Of a stretch of DNA of 64,000 bases, positions 8,551 through 17,201 are shown piece after piece. The notes beneath the pieces are model-generated. The model was given only the letters and a program-made list of their open reading frames with translations. It made no database searches and was not told the origin of the DNA. The position numbers were made by a program, and so were the translations under genes. The stretch is from Massilia sp. R2A-15 (GTDB taxonomy: Bacteria; Pseudomonadota; Gammaproteobacteria; Burkholderiales; Burkholderiaceae_D): positions 2,046,001 through 2,110,000 of the forward strand of contig NZ_CP131935.1 in the NCBI RefSeq assembly GCF_030704305.1. The letters are read 5' to 3'. The stretch's first letter is position 1, and each line of letters opens with the position of its first letter.

Positions 8551-9528
8551 ATGAATCCCGTACCGCGCCGACTTGCCGCCACCGCCCTCGCGCTTGCCGC
8601 GCTGGCCGCGTCCGCCGCGGCGGCGTCCGGCGCCTGGCCGGCCATGCAGCCGGCGGTGCTGGTCGCAGGCCTCTGGCTGACGCTGGTCGGCTGGGGTTTT
8701 CGCGGGGCGCTCGCACACCACCTGCGCTTCAGGGACCGCCTGGCGTATTGCGAGACCCAGCTGGCCACGGAGCGCCACGCGCGCACGCAGGCCGAGCGTT
8801 CGCTGGCCGACGCTCACGCCTCCCTGTGCCGCCTGATCGGCCAGCAGGAACAGGTGCGCGAATGCGAACGCAAGCGCATCGCGCGCGACATCCACGACGA
8901 CCTCGGCCAGCACCTTCTTGCGCTGAAGATCGAGTTGTCGGTGATCCAGGCGCGCGCCGGCCTGACCGATCCGCGCATCCAGCAAAAGGTCGGCAGCCTG
9001 CTGGCCAACCTGGACCTGTCGATCGCCTCGCTGCGCACAATCATCAACGACCTGCGCCCGCCCGCGCTGGCCCAGGGCCTGCAGTCCGCGATCCAGGCGC
9101 ACATGGCCGAATTTTCGCGCGTGAGCGGCATCCGCCATCACTTCGACGCCAGCGGCGATGCGTTCGGCGCGGCCGCCGATCCGGCGCTCGAAGCGATGCT
9201 CTTCCGCATCATGCAAGAGGCGCTGGCCAACGTCGTGCGCCATGCGCAGGCAAGCGAAGTGAAGGTGGCGCTCGAGCACCATGGCGGGCGCCTGAACCTG
9301 AAGATCCAGGATAACGGCGTGGGCATGCCCGCCGGCGACGACCACCGGGGCTGCGGCCTGCCCGGCATCGCCGACCGCATCGCGGCCGCGAACGGCACGT
9401 TCGTCATCGACAGCGCGCCGGGCAAGGGAACGACCCTGTCGCTGTCAGTCCCGCTGGCGCCGTCCGCAGCCCCTGTTGCAAGCACCGAAACCTTGTTGAA
9501 GATCAATAATTGCGTGAAGTCATCGTAG
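8551..9528 (+). CDS. Membrane sensor histidine kinase, NarX/DegS (HisKA_3) type
   Basis: The 325-aa kinase starts MNPVPRRLAATALA with AAGGA upstream (an earlier in-frame ATG at 8527 lacks one). Two membrane helices lie at about 9-25 and 32-50 with almost no external loop, so it probably senses within the membrane or through a partner. A coiled linker leads to the HisKA_3 dimerisation helix (RIARDIHDDLGQHLL, phospho-acceptor H115). The HATPase has N-box NVVRHAQAS, G1 DNGVGMP and a shortened CGLPGIADRI. HisKA_3 kinases normally pair with NarL-type regulators; none is adjacent, but one is at 63207-63839 with its own partial kinase. A GGDEF gene follows 62 bp downstream. Confidence 0.88.
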   Translation: MNPVPRRLAATALALAALAASAAAASGAWPAMQPAVLVAGLWLTLVGWGFRGALAHHLRFRDRLAYCETQLATERHARTQAERSLADAHASLCRLIGQQEQVRECERKRIARDIHDDLGQHLLALKIELSVIQARAGLTDPRIQQKVGSLLANLDLSIASLRTIINDLRPPALAQGLQSAIQAHMAEFSRVSGIRHHFDASGDAFGAAADPALEAMLFRIMQEALANVVRHAQASEVKVALEHHGGRLNLKIQDNGVGMPAGDDHRGCGLPGIADRIAAANGTFVIDSAPGKGTTLSLSVPLAPSAAPVASTETLLKINNCVKSS

Positions 9529-9590
9529 CAAAATTAGAACTTGTCGGCAGTCAATCATTTGCCCACCGGACAATTTTCACAGGACCGCAC

Positions 9591-10586
9591 ATGCACACCA
9601 CCACGCTACAACGCAGCGCCCCGATGGCGCCGCCTCTTCACCAGGATGCGTTCGCCGCCCGCCTGATGGAAATGCTGGCCATACCCGCTTTTGTGCTCGA
9701 TACCGGCTGTAAGGTGATGATCTGGAACCGCGCCTGCGAGCGCCTGACCGGGGTGCCCGGCTATGAGGTGATCGGAACCTCCGACCATTGGCGCAGCTTT
9801 CATGAAGCGCCGCGGCCCAGCCTGGCCGACCTGGTGATCCAGAACCGCACGGACGAGATTCACCAGATCTATCCGCGCCAGGTCAAGCAGGCCGGCCCGG
9901 TCGGCAACCTGTGTGCGGAAAGCTGGTGCGAGATGCCGCGCGTGGGCGCGCGCCGCTACCTGGCGTCCGACGCCAGCCCCATCCTGGACGACGACGGCGC
10001 GCTGGTGGCGGTGGTGCAGACCGTGCGCGACATGACCGACGAGAAGATGGCGCAGATCTCGCTCGAGCAGCTGGCCACCCGCGACGGGCTGACCGGGCTG
10101 GCGAACCGCCGCTGTTTCGACGAAACCCTGCACGCCGAATGGGCGCGCGCGCAGCGCCAGAAGCAGCCGCTATCGCTGCTGATGGTCGATGTCGACAACT
10201 TCAAGGCCTACAACGACGCCAACGGCCACCTGGGCGGCGACGAATGCCTCAAGCGCATCGCCAGTGCGGTCGCGAGCGAGATGCGCGCCAACGACTTGGT
10301 AGCCCGCTACGGCGGCGAGGAATTCGCGGTGATCCTGCCGAACCAGTCGCTCAAGGGCGCGGCCATCGTGGCCGAGCGGATCCGCTGCCGCGTCGAACGG
10401 CTGATGGTGCCGAACGTGGGCGCCGCGCCCGGTCACGTGACGGTCAGCATCGGCGCCGCGACGGCACTGGCGTCGCCCGAAGCCAGCGCGAGCCAGCTGG
10501 TGGCCATCGCCGACGCGGCGCTGTACCGCGCCAAGCACATGGGGCGCAACCGGATCAGCCTCCCGGTGGTCGAGCCGATGGGCTGA
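9591..10586 (+). CDS. PAS-GGDEF diguanylate cyclase
   Basis: The 331-aa soluble protein has a PAS domain (about 25-150, including the IWNRACERLTG motif) and a C-terminal GGDEF domain (about 160-325). The active-site motif is GGEEF (241-245), a functional variant, and an RxxD inhibitory site (RAND, 232-235) lies five residues before it. This predicts an active, product-inhibited diguanylate cyclase making cyclic di-GMP. The ATG at 9591 with AGGA upstream is preferred over an earlier in-frame start inside the kinase gene's end. It lies just downstream of a histidine kinase on the same strand. Confidence 0.92.
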   Translation: MHTTTLQRSAPMAPPLHQDAFAARLMEMLAIPAFVLDTGCKVMIWNRACERLTGVPGYEVIGTSDHWRSFHEAPRPSLADLVIQNRTDEIHQIYPRQVKQAGPVGNLCAESWCEMPRVGARRYLASDASPILDDDGALVAVVQTVRDMTDEKMAQISLEQLATRDGLTGLANRRCFDETLHAEWARAQRQKQPLSLLMVDVDNFKAYNDANGHLGGDECLKRIASAVASEMRANDLVARYGGEEFAVILPNQSLKGAAIVAERIRCRVERLMVPNVGAAPGHVTVSIGAATALASPEASASQLVAIADAALYRAKHMGRNRISLPVVEPMG

Positions 10587-10613
10587 GTGAACATTTGCCC
10601 TGCCCGCAGAATC

Positions 10614-10707
10614 GGGGTCTGGTCCTGCGGACCTGACCCCATGTTCAGAATTTCGACGGCGCCGAGGGCGACATCAAAATGGGGTCAGGTCCGCAGGACC
10701 AGACCCC
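10614..10707. repeat. Inverted pair of 27-nt palindromic repeats
   Basis: Two intact copies in opposite orientation (10614-10640 and 10681-10707) flank a 40-nt spacer. The spacer begins with nearly the same bases (ATGTTCAGAATTTCGACG) that follow the copy at 19571, so the mobile or copied unit is longer than the palindrome. A degenerate copy of an outer arm seen at 19741 (CTTAACTTAGCATCAGG) lies at about 10726. The pair sits between convergent genes and could act as a two-way transcription terminator. Confidence 0.85.
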
Positions 10708-10767
10708 GACGGTGCGCGCTGCAGACTTAACTTAGCATCAGGGGCCGGCCCGCGAGGTCAGCCCAAG

Positions 10768-11637
10768 TCAATGCAGGTGCGTGATCCGGTCCCACCCGTG
10801 GCGCACCGCCGCCTTGAACTTGCCCCACGCCGTGCCAGGGTTGTTGGTTTCCCACTCGCTGCGCAGCGCCGGCTCGACATCCTTCCATAACTGGCCGCGA
10901 TAGGTCTCCCCGGTCGCCATCTTCGACCCGTAGCGGTAGGCCGGCGCGTAGTCGTCATACTGGTTGCCCGCGCCGCTGCCGGCGTAATTGGCGTTGTAGT
11001 GGCTGCGATAGTAGCGCTCGTCCTCTTCCGACAGGTCCGACAACGACGGCTCGGCAACGTGCGAAAACACCTTCACGGGACTGCGCGCCGCCGGCGGCAC
11101 CGCACCCGGCCCTTCCGGGATGATGGCGCGCTGCTCCGAACCCGCGCTGCTGCCGCCCTGCATGCTGCCCTGCGCGCTCTGCTGCGACATCGCCGCCGAC
11201 TGCTGCTGCGCGCCCATGCCCATGCGGATCGCTTCGCCGGCCATCGGACCGCCGCTCCACTCGGCGACCTTCTCGTCGATATCGACCGGGCCGTAGCGCT
11301 CGACGATGGCGGCCGCGCGCTCGACTTCCGGCTCGTCGGCAGTGGTCATGGTCAGCACGTGATGGCCGCGCGTGACGGCATCGGAGTATTTCTGCACGTA
11401 CACGCTGTTGTCGGTGCCAAATATATTGGACAGGAAGGTGCGGATGCTGTCGGTGATGGAGCCGCCGCTGGGGGCGGGTTCGGCCGTGGCGGCGCCCGTG
11501 ATCGCGCTGTCGCGCCCGGTGGGGTCGCCTTCGCTGAGGCGGATGTCCGGGCGCGGAAAACCGGACAACACCAGCTCCTCGACGGCGGACTGGGCGTCCC
11601 CGCGATTGTCGAATACGGCAATAAGTGTGCGTTTCAT
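10768..11637 (-). CDS. General-stress-protein 17M-like hypothetical protein
   Basis: The 289-aa product begins MKRTLIAVFDNRGDAQSAVE after a strong GGAGG site. Residues 1-110 resemble the short ferredoxin-like YflT/GSP17M stress module (strand, helix with AVEELVLSGF, strand, HHVLTMTTADEPEVERA). The middle (about 135-200) is a low-complexity stretch of Gln, Ser, Gly and Met, and the C-terminal 90 residues are rich in Tyr, Asp and Trp (EEDERYYRSHYNANYAGSG), a composition common in proteobacterial stress-linked orphans. No signal peptide. Function unknown. The frame stays open far upstream, into the next gene, but only this part has a start and ribosome site. Confidence 0.8.
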   Translation of the reverse strand: MKRTLIAVFDNRGDAQSAVEELVLSGFPRPDIRLSEGDPTGRDSAITGAATAEPAPSGGSITDSIRTFLSNIFGTDNSVYVQKYSDAVTRGHHVLTMTTADEPEVERAAAIVERYGPVDIDEKVAEWSGGPMAGEAIRMGMGAQQQSAAMSQQSAQGSMQGGSSAGSEQRAIIPEGPGAVPPAARSPVKVFSHVAEPSLSDLSEEDERYYRSHYNANYAGSGAGNQYDDYAPAYRYGSKMATGETYRGQLWKDVEPALRSEWETNNPGTAWGKFKAAVRHGWDRITHLH

Positions 11638-11747
11638 GATGGTTCCTCCGAGAGGTTTCGGGCCACCAGATCCGGGCTTCCGGCAAGAGCGGCCCATTTC
11701 ACCCAGAGTACCGCAATCGGCCTGCGGGCCGCGCACCATTGCCCGGC

Positions 11748-12833
11748 TTACGGCAAGAGAAGCGTGTGCTGGGTCGCGGTGTGGAAATCGCGCCAGACGC
11801 GGTTGATTTCCGTGTCGCCGCTGGCCGCGTACAGGCCGCAGAAAGGATACAGTTCGTCGACCGCCTTGCGCGCCACGCCGACCAGGTCCAGCGACGCCGC
11901 ATGCAGCGCCTGCGTTTGCGGCGCGCGGCTCGCCAGCACCTCTCCCCACGCCTGGTCGAGCAGCCGATAGAACGTGGCGCGGGCGGCATTGAAATTCGCC
12001 TGCGCCTCGCGCACCCGCCCCGCAACGCCAGGCGCCTCGAGCAAGGGGATGCCGCTGACCGGCTGCTTGCGGCGCGCGATGCATGGCGCCGCCAGCTCCA
12101 GGAAATGTCCTGCCATGCCGGCCGCGTTGACTGCCAGCGTGACATACGCCAGCGACATGAAGGGAAAGCGGTACAGCGGTCCGTCCGCGGTCGCGTGGGC
12201 GGCGTCGATCTGGAAGCCGTGCGCGGCGCCCACCCAGCGGTGGTCGATGCGGTAGCTGTGCGAGGCCGTGGCGCGCAGGCCGATACTGCGCCAGGACGGC
12301 ACCAACTCGACGTCGCCAGCGGGCACGATGAAGGCGCGGATGCGCGGTGAGCCGGCGGCGTCGAGCAGGACCTGTCCATGCTCGCGCAGGATCGCGTTGA
12401 GCGTGAAATGGGTGGCGAACGGCGCGCCGCTGGCGTAGTCCCAGCGGCCCGTCAGGCGGAAGCCGTCGCCGTCGATGTCGGCGTGGCCGGTCGGGGCGCC
12501 GCTGCCGGCGACGCACACGCGGCGCGTGCCGACGATTTCGCGCGCCAGCGCCGGCGGCAGGAATCCGGCGAACCAGCCGGCGCCGGCGCACAAGGTCACA
12601 GTCCAGCCGATGCTGCCGTCGCATGCCGCGAGCCGCTCTTCCAGCCGCACCACTTCCGGCAAGGCCAGCTCGAATCCGCCCGCCGAACGCGGCGCCAGCA
12701 TGCGCAGCCAGCCGCGCCGGTGCAACAGGGCCTGCTGCACCGGGCCGATTGCGCCGTCGGCGTCGGCCTGGGAGGCGCCCGCAAGAATCCGCCGCAGGTC
12801 GCGCGCGCGCAGGTCGAGTCGTTTCTGGTCCAT
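11748..12833 (-). CDS. Acyl-CoA dehydrogenase-like flavoprotein
   Basis: The 361-aa protein follows the acyl-CoA dehydrogenase / flavin monooxygenase (HpaH, DszC-like) layout: N-terminal helices, a central beta domain (VAGSGAPTGHADIDGDGFRL, then GRWDYASGAPFATHF) and a C-terminal helical domain. It lacks the clear catalytic Glu of classical acyl-CoA dehydrogenases, so an oxygenase-like or divergent role is more likely. ATG at 12833 is chosen over a TTG at 12848. It is alone on its transcript, 37 bp downstream of the WYL regulator gene on the same strand. Confidence 0.78.
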   Translation of the reverse strand: MDQKRLDLRARDLRRILAGASQADADGAIGPVQQALLHRRGWLRMLAPRSAGGFELALPEVVRLEERLAACDGSIGWTVTLCAGAGWFAGFLPPALAREIVGTRRVCVAGSGAPTGHADIDGDGFRLTGRWDYASGAPFATHFTLNAILREHGQVLLDAAGSPRIRAFIVPAGDVELVPSWRSIGLRATASHSYRIDHRWVGAAHGFQIDAAHATADGPLYRFPFMSLAYVTLAVNAAGMAGHFLELAAPCIARRKQPVSGIPLLEAPGVAGRVREAQANFNAARATFYRLLDQAWGEVLASRAPQTQALHAASLDLVGVARKAVDELYPFCGLYAASGDTEINRVWRDFHTATQHTLLLP

Positions 12834-12870
12834 CCGTTTCGCTTTCAATTTTTAAATGGGGAGCAGCATA

Positions 12871-13824
12871 TCAGGCCGGGCCGGCCATGCGAAGCAGGCG
12901 CGCGGCCAGCGCGGCGACGTGCGCGCGCAGCGCCGGCGGGTTGACCACCTCGGCCTCGAACGGCGCGGCGCACAGCTGGCGCGCGAACCAGTCCAGGTCG
13001 TCGGCCTGGCTGCGCAGCAGCACGCCGCCTTCGCACGGCGCGAAAAAGCCGATTTCGTCGCTGAAATGGCGCGCGGCGCTGGCCAGGTCGGTGCGCAGCA
13101 ACACCTCGACGGCGTGAAGGCGCGGCAGGGCGGCCATCGAATCGCGCAGGTAGCCCAGCGCATCGAATCCTTGCGGACGCAGGAAGGACGCCGGCCTCGC
13201 AACGACGCCGGCGATGCGGTCCACGCGAAACGAGCGCATCGCCGCGCGCAGGCGGCACATGCCCACCACGTACCAGCAGCCGTTGCGCAGCGCCAGTCCA
13301 TACGGGTCGATCTCGCGCTCGCTGCGTTCGCCGCCGGCGCCCCGGTAATCGAGCAGCACGCGCTGCTGCGCCAGCGCCGCGGCCGACAGAGCGACCAGCG
13401 CATCGTTGGCCTCGGGCGGCGAGCCGCCGGCCAGATCCAGCTGCACCGTCTCGCCGATCGCGCGTACGCGGCGCTTCAGGCGGTCCGGCATGATGCGCTC
13501 GAGCTTGGCCTGCGCGCTTGCCACTGCGGGCGCCGCCTCGGCCAGCGCCACGCCGCGCGCGGCGATCAGGCCGACCGACAGGGCCAGCGCCTCGTCGTCG
13601 GTAAACATCATCGGCGGCAGCTTGAAGCCGGCCATCAGCGCGTAGCCGCCGTCGCGCCCGCGCCGCGTGGTGATCGGGATGCCGATGCCGTCGAGCGTGG
13701 CGATATAGCGGCGTACGGTGCGCGCGTCGATGGCCAGCCGCGCCGCAATTTCGGCGCCGCTCAGCTGGGCATGGGTCTGCAGCAGTTCGAGCACTGCAAG
13801 CACCCGGGTGGTCGGATGGTACAT
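12871..13824 (-). CDS. WYL-domain transcriptional regulator (YafY type)
   Basis: The 317-aa regulator has an N-terminal winged helix (about 1-60: RVLAVLELLQTHAQLSGAEI, then the recognition helix DARTVRRYIATLDGIG) and the GRDGGYAL wing. A WYL ligand-sensing domain (about 140-225, with LLDYRGAGGERSEREIDPYGL) and a WCX-like C-terminus follow. Such proteins are usually repressors or activators of neighbouring genes. It diverges from the LysE exporter across 87 bp containing an inverted repeat, so lysE is the likely target. The open frame extends upstream through the lysE region, but ATG 13824 is the sensible start. Confidence 0.88.
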   Translation of the reverse strand: MYHPTTRVLAVLELLQTHAQLSGAEIAARLAIDARTVRRYIATLDGIGIPITTRRGRDGGYALMAGFKLPPMMFTDDEALALSVGLIAARGVALAEAAPAVASAQAKLERIMPDRLKRRVRAIGETVQLDLAGGSPPEANDALVALSAAALAQQRVLLDYRGAGGERSEREIDPYGLALRNGCWYVVGMCRLRAAMRSFRVDRIAGVVARPASFLRPQGFDALGYLRDSMAALPRLHAVEVLLRTDLASAARHFSDEIGFFAPCEGGVLLRSQADDLDWFARQLCAAPFEAEVVNPPALRAHVAALAARLLRMAGPA

Positions 13825-13836
13825 GGCAGGACAATA

Positions 13837-13860
13837 ACAGATTATTAGGGCCAAATCTGT
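13837..13860. promoter_or_regulatory. Inverted repeat, candidate operator of the WYL regulator
   Basis: ACAGATT and AATCTGT form 7-bp perfect arms separated by 10 bp in the 87-bp divergent spacer between the WYL gene and the LysE exporter. The geometry (arm centres 17 bp apart) suits a winged-helix dimer. Confidence 0.45.
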
Positions 13861-13911
13861 CCTGTATTGGGTGGACACTGTGTTTTGCGATCGACCAACC
13901 AGGAAAACACA

Positions 13912-14550
13912 ATGATCAGCACCACCAGCCTCTGGCTCTACTTTATCGTCGTCTTCGGCATCGTCGCCTTGCCCGGCATGGACATGGCCTTCGTGATGGC
14001 CACCGCACTGCTGGGTGGCAGGCGCGCGGGCATCGCGGCCGTGGCAGGCATCGTCGCCGGCGGCTTGTGCCACCTGGTCATGGCCGGACTGGGCGTGGCG
14101 GCGATCCTGCGCTGGTCCCCCGCGCTGTTCCAGATCATGCTGGCCGGCGGCGCCGCCTATATCGCGTGGATGGGCGTGGGCTTCCTGCGCAGCAGCGGCA
14201 TCGCCCTGCCCGGCAACGGCAGCCCGATCGCCGACCCGGCCCAGGCATTTCGCCGCGCCATCGTCACCAACCTGGTCAATCCCAAAGCGTACATCTTCAT
14301 GTTCGCGATCTTCCCGCAATTTCTGCAGCCGGCAACGGGGCCGGTATGGCTGCAGGCGGGCGCGCTCGGCACGATCACCGCGCTGACGCAGGCCGCGGTG
14401 TACGGCGCCCTGGCGCTGGCCTCGAGCGGCGCCGCCGGCTGGTTCGCGCGCAACCCCGGCGCCAGCGTCACCGTGGCGCGCGTCACCGGCGCGTTGCTGC
14501 TCGGCGTGGCGGCCCTGACGGCGGCGCAAGCGGTTAGTTCCATTCGATAA
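13912..14550 (+). CDS. LysE-family amino-acid/metabolite exporter
   Basis: The 212-aa membrane protein begins MISTTSLWLYFIVVFGIVAL with AGGA upstream. It has six predicted membrane helices, the early PGMDMAFVMATALLGGRRAG segment matching the LysE/RhtB PGP region (here PGM), and NLVNPKAYIFMFAIFPQF, a RhtB-family hallmark. Such transporters export amino acids or homoserine lactones by proton antiport. It is divergent from the WYL regulator, with the shared spacer carrying the candidate operator. Confidence 0.9.
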   Translation: MISTTSLWLYFIVVFGIVALPGMDMAFVMATALLGGRRAGIAAVAGIVAGGLCHLVMAGLGVAAILRWSPALFQIMLAGGAAYIAWMGVGFLRSSGIALPGNGSPIADPAQAFRRAIVTNLVNPKAYIFMFAIFPQFLQPATGPVWLQAGALGTITALTQAAVYGALALASSGAAGWFARNPGASVTVARVTGALLLGVAALTAAQAVSSIR

Positions 14551-14630
14551 ATATTTTTTCCCGTTAGTTATTATTACCGCTACAATCTTTGCACCTTTCG
14601 GTTGGCGCTTCGATAATAAATGGAACGGGT

Positions 14631-16235
14631 ATGAAAATAGCAGATGTACGAATCGGGAATCGCCTGAACGTCAGCTTTGCGCTGGCCACCGCCATGCTCG
14701 CCGTGGTCGTGATCCTGGGCGCGACGCGTCTCATTGGCGTGAGTACCGGCGTGGACGCGGCAATCAAGGACAACTTTTCGGCGGTGGACGACATCGGCCA
14801 CGCGAAAGGCGCGCTCGAACAGCAGTCGCGCCACCTGCGCGACGCCTTGCTGGCAGCCGACGGGGCGCGCATGGCGGCCGAGCTCGACGCCGCCGACCGC
14901 CTCGGCGCGCAGGCCGACGCGATGCTGTCCCGGCTTGGCGAACGACTGCCGCTGCCCGGCCTTGCCGCCTTCGGCACCCAGCGCGAGCGCCTGGCGCGGC
15001 TGGCGCGCTCCGGCCAGAAGGACGCGGCGATGGCGGCCCTGCCCACGCTGGCGGCCGCCGAACAAGCCTATTTCGATGCCCTCGACCAGCTCGCCGGCGC
15101 CCAGGCAAGCCAGTTGCGTGAGCGCGCCGGCAACGCCACCGACGGCGCCGTGTTTGCCAGCCGGGAGTTGATCGTCATCGGCGCAATTGGCGCCGGCCTC
15201 AGCACGTTTACGGCCTGGTACCTGGGCCTGGGCATCGTGGCGCCGATCCGCCATTCGGTGAAAGTGGCACGCACTGTCGCCTCGGGCGACCTGTCGAGCC
15301 ACATCGAGGTGCGCTCGCGCGACGAAGTGGGCCAGCTTTCGGCCGCGCTCAAGGAGATGAACGACAGCCTGGCGCGCATCGTCGGCCAGGTGCGCAGCGG
15401 CACCGACACGATCGCCCGGGCGTCGCAGGAAATCGCGGCAGGCAACCAGGACCTGTCGGCGCGCACCGAGCAGCAAGCTTCCACGCTGGAAGAAACCGCG
15501 TCGTCGATGGCGCAGCTGACCGGCACCGTCGGCCACAACGCCGACAACGCCGCGCAGGCCAAGGCGCTGGCGCTGGCGGCGTGGGACCTGGCGGTCCACG
15601 GCGGCGACGTGGTCGGCCAGATGGCCACGACGATGCAGTCGATTCACGCCGGATCGCGCCGGATCGCCGAAATTGTCGGCGTGATCGACTCAATTGCGTT
15701 CCAGACCAATATCCTGGCGCTGAACGCGGCGGTCGAAGCGGCGCGCGCCGGAGAGCAGGGTCGCGGCTTTGCGGTCGTGGCGGGCGAAGTGCGCAACTTG
15801 GCGCAGCGCTCGGCGGCGGCGGCGCGCGACGTCAAGCTGTTGATCGACGCTTCCGGCGATGAAATGGCGGCCGGCGCGCGCCTGGCCTCGGACGCCGGCC
15901 GCAGCATGACCGACATCGTCGGCGGCATCGGCCGCGTCAGCGCGCTTGTCAGCGAAATCGCCGACGCCAGCAGCGAACAGCTGGCAGGCATCGTCCACGT
16001 CAACGCCGCGCTGGCCCAGATCGACCAGGCGACCCAGCAAAATGCCGCGCTGGTCGAGGAAGCGGCAGCGGCGGCCGCGTCGATGCGCGCCCAGGCGACC
16101 GAACTCGCCGCCGCGGTAGACTGGTTCACGCTGTCCGCGCAGGACGCCAGGCGTCCCGCACTGGCCCCGGTGATTGCACTGGCGCACGATTGCGCACCGC
16201 AGGAATTGTCGGAATCGCATAAAATGCGCGCTTGA
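14631..16235 (+). CDS. Methyl-accepting chemotaxis protein
   Basis: The 534-aa chemoreceptor has a first membrane helix at about 14-35, a periplasmic helical bundle (about 36-175, 4HB-like), a second membrane helix (about 180-205), a HAMP domain ([20 protein letters not shown]) and a cytoplasmic signalling domain. The kinase-contact hairpin tip is [20 protein letters not shown], which is invariant. It binds CheA/CheW in receptor arrays. No other che gene is in the window. The ATG at 14631 is chosen because the upstream extension to 14589 lacks a ribosome site and would precede the membrane helix with odd residues. Its signalling half is clearly different from that of the tandem pair at 44.5-48 kb. 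Confidence 0.93.
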   Translation: MKIADVRIGNRLNVSFALATAMLAVVVILGATRLIGVSTGVDAAIKDNFSAVDDIGHAKGALEQQSRHLRDALLAADGARMAAELDAADRLGAQADAMLSRLGERLPLPGLAAFGTQRERLARLARSGQKDAAMAALPTLAAAEQAYFDALDQLAGAQASQLRERAGNATDGAVFASRELIVIGAIGAGLSTFTAWYLGLGIVAPIRHSVKVARTVASGDLSSHIEVRSRDEVGQLSAALKEMNDSLARIVGQVRSGTDTIARASQEIAAGNQDLSARTEQQASTLEETASSMAQLTGTVGHNADNAAQAKALALAAWDLAVHGGDVVGQMATTMQSIHAGSRRIAEIVGVIDSIAFQTNILALNAAVEAARAGEQGRGFAVVAGEVRNLAQRSAAAARDVKLLIDASGDEMAAGARLASDAGRSMTDIVGGIGRVSALVSEIADASSEQLAGIVHVNAALAQIDQATQQNAALVEEAAAAAASMRAQATELAAAVDWFTLSAQDARRPALAPVIALAHDCAPQELSESHKMRA

Positions 16236-16257
16236 TTCAATTCTGCCTGGAAACCCC

Positions 16258-16656
16258 GTGCCTGCACGCGAGCAGCCCCCCATCCCGGAAGACCTGCGCC
16301 GCTTTGTGCTGACCGGAATCCCGTCCGTGCCCTTCCTCGAAGCGCTGCTGTTGCTGCGCGGCGATCCGGATGGAACCTGGCTGGCCGCCGACGTTGCCCG
16401 CAGGCTGTACGTGCGCGAACGCGACGCCCAGGCGCTGCTGGAACGCCTGTGCCATGCGGGCATGGCGCGTCGCTGCGGCGACGACGGCAAGGCCATCTGT
16501 TACGATCCCGCGACGCCGGCCCTGGCCGATCTGATCGACCGCCTGGCCGAGCTGTACGCGCGCCAGCTGGTGCAGGTCACCACGCTGATCCATTCGACGC
16601 TCGACCGCAAGGCGCAGCAGTTTGCCAACGCATTTACTTTGCGCAAGGACTCCTGA
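16258..16656 (+). CDS. Small winged-helix protein, 132 aa
   Basis: The GTG at 16258 (after CTGGAAA) gives a protein starting MPAREQPPIPEDLRRF. Residues about 20-85 form a compact helix-turn-helix with LEALLLLRGDPDGTWLAADVARRL and a wing (GDDGKAICYDP), typical of MarR/ArsR-like winged helices. The C-terminal helix (ALADLIDRLAELYARQLVQV) could dimerise. It is followed at 1-nt spacing by two small membrane-protein genes and a hybrid kinase, so it is likely part of that unit; its DNA target is unknown. Confidence 0.75.
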   Translation: MPAREQPPIPEDLRRFVLTGIPSVPFLEALLLLRGDPDGTWLAADVARRLYVRERDAQALLERLCHAGMARRCGDDGKAICYDPATPALADLIDRLAELYARQLVQVTTLIHSTLDRKAQQFANAFTLRKDS

Positions 16657-16657
16657 C

Positions 16658-16915
16658 ATGGCAGAGACCATCTATACCCTATGCACGCTCACCTCGCTCG
16701 CCTGCGGCTGGCTGCTGCTGTCGAGCTACCGCCGCACCGGCCATCGGCTGCTGTTCTGGAGCGGCCTGTGCTTTGTCGTGATGACTCTGAACAACATTTT
16801 GCTGCTGCTCGACAAGCTGGTGCTGCCCGACACCGACCTGAGCACGGTGCGCATGGGCACGGCGCTGGTGGCCTTGCTGCTGCTACTGTACGGCCTGATC
16901 TACGAAAAGGAGTGA
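16658..16915 (+). CDS. Small membrane protein (DUF5985-like), first of a pair
   Basis: The 85-aa protein begins MAETIYTLCTLTSLACGWLL and has three hydrophobic helices (about 3-22, 30-50 and 62-82) with short charged loops. It resembles the second small protein that follows; both look like the DUF5985 family (family name from memory). Its ATG is 1 nt after the stop of the winged-helix gene. A role as sensor or partner of the hybrid kinase encoded downstream is inference from the gene order. Confidence 0.75.
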   Translation: MAETIYTLCTLTSLACGWLLLSSYRRTGHRLLFWSGLCFVVMTLNNILLLLDKLVLPDTDLSTVRMGTALVALLLLLYGLIYEKE

Positions 16916-16919
16916 GCCC

Positions 16920-17201
16920 ATGATGAACGCGATCCTTACTGGGGCGATCGGCATGGCGTCGTTTGTCATCGCGCTGTTTTTCCTGCGCTTCTGGCGCGAT
17001 GCCGGCGACCGCTTCTTCCTGTATTTCGCGCTGTCGTTCGCCATCGAAGGCGCGCACCGGCTGGTATCGATGGTCGTGTTGAGCAGCCAGGAGGATTCGC
17101 CGCTACACTATCTGATCCGCCTGCTGTCGTATGGCTTGATCTTGTGGGCGATCCTGGAAAAGAACTGGCCCCGCGCCAAACCGCGCAATGAAAGCAACTG
17201 A
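16920..17201 (+). CDS. Small membrane protein (DUF5985-like), second of a pair
   Basis: The 93-aa protein has three predicted membrane helices (about 4-22, 33-52, 67-85), conserved charged residues between them (RFWRDAGDRFF, AIEGAHR) and a basic tail. It resembles the gene product just upstream in length and topology and probably arose by duplication. An AAGGAG-type site precedes the ATG. The end overlaps the kinase start by 14 nt, so the three proteins are likely made together. Confidence 0.78.
   Translation: MMNAILTGAIGMASFVIALFFLRFWRDAGDRFFLYFALSFAIEGAHRLVSMVVLSSQEDSPLHYLIRLLSYGLILWAILEKNWPRAKPRNESN

Noticed and set aside
11638-12624. Upstream continuation of the stress-protein frame
   Set aside because: The frame is open into the acyl-CoA-dehydrogenase-like gene, but a strong ribosome site and ATG at 11637 mark the real start and the upstream residues are antisense-like or frame-shifted noise.
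14551-14630. FliA (sigma-28) promoter of the first chemoreceptor
   Set aside because: CGATAA-like hexamers occur twice but no TAAA-type -35 lies at the right spacing.
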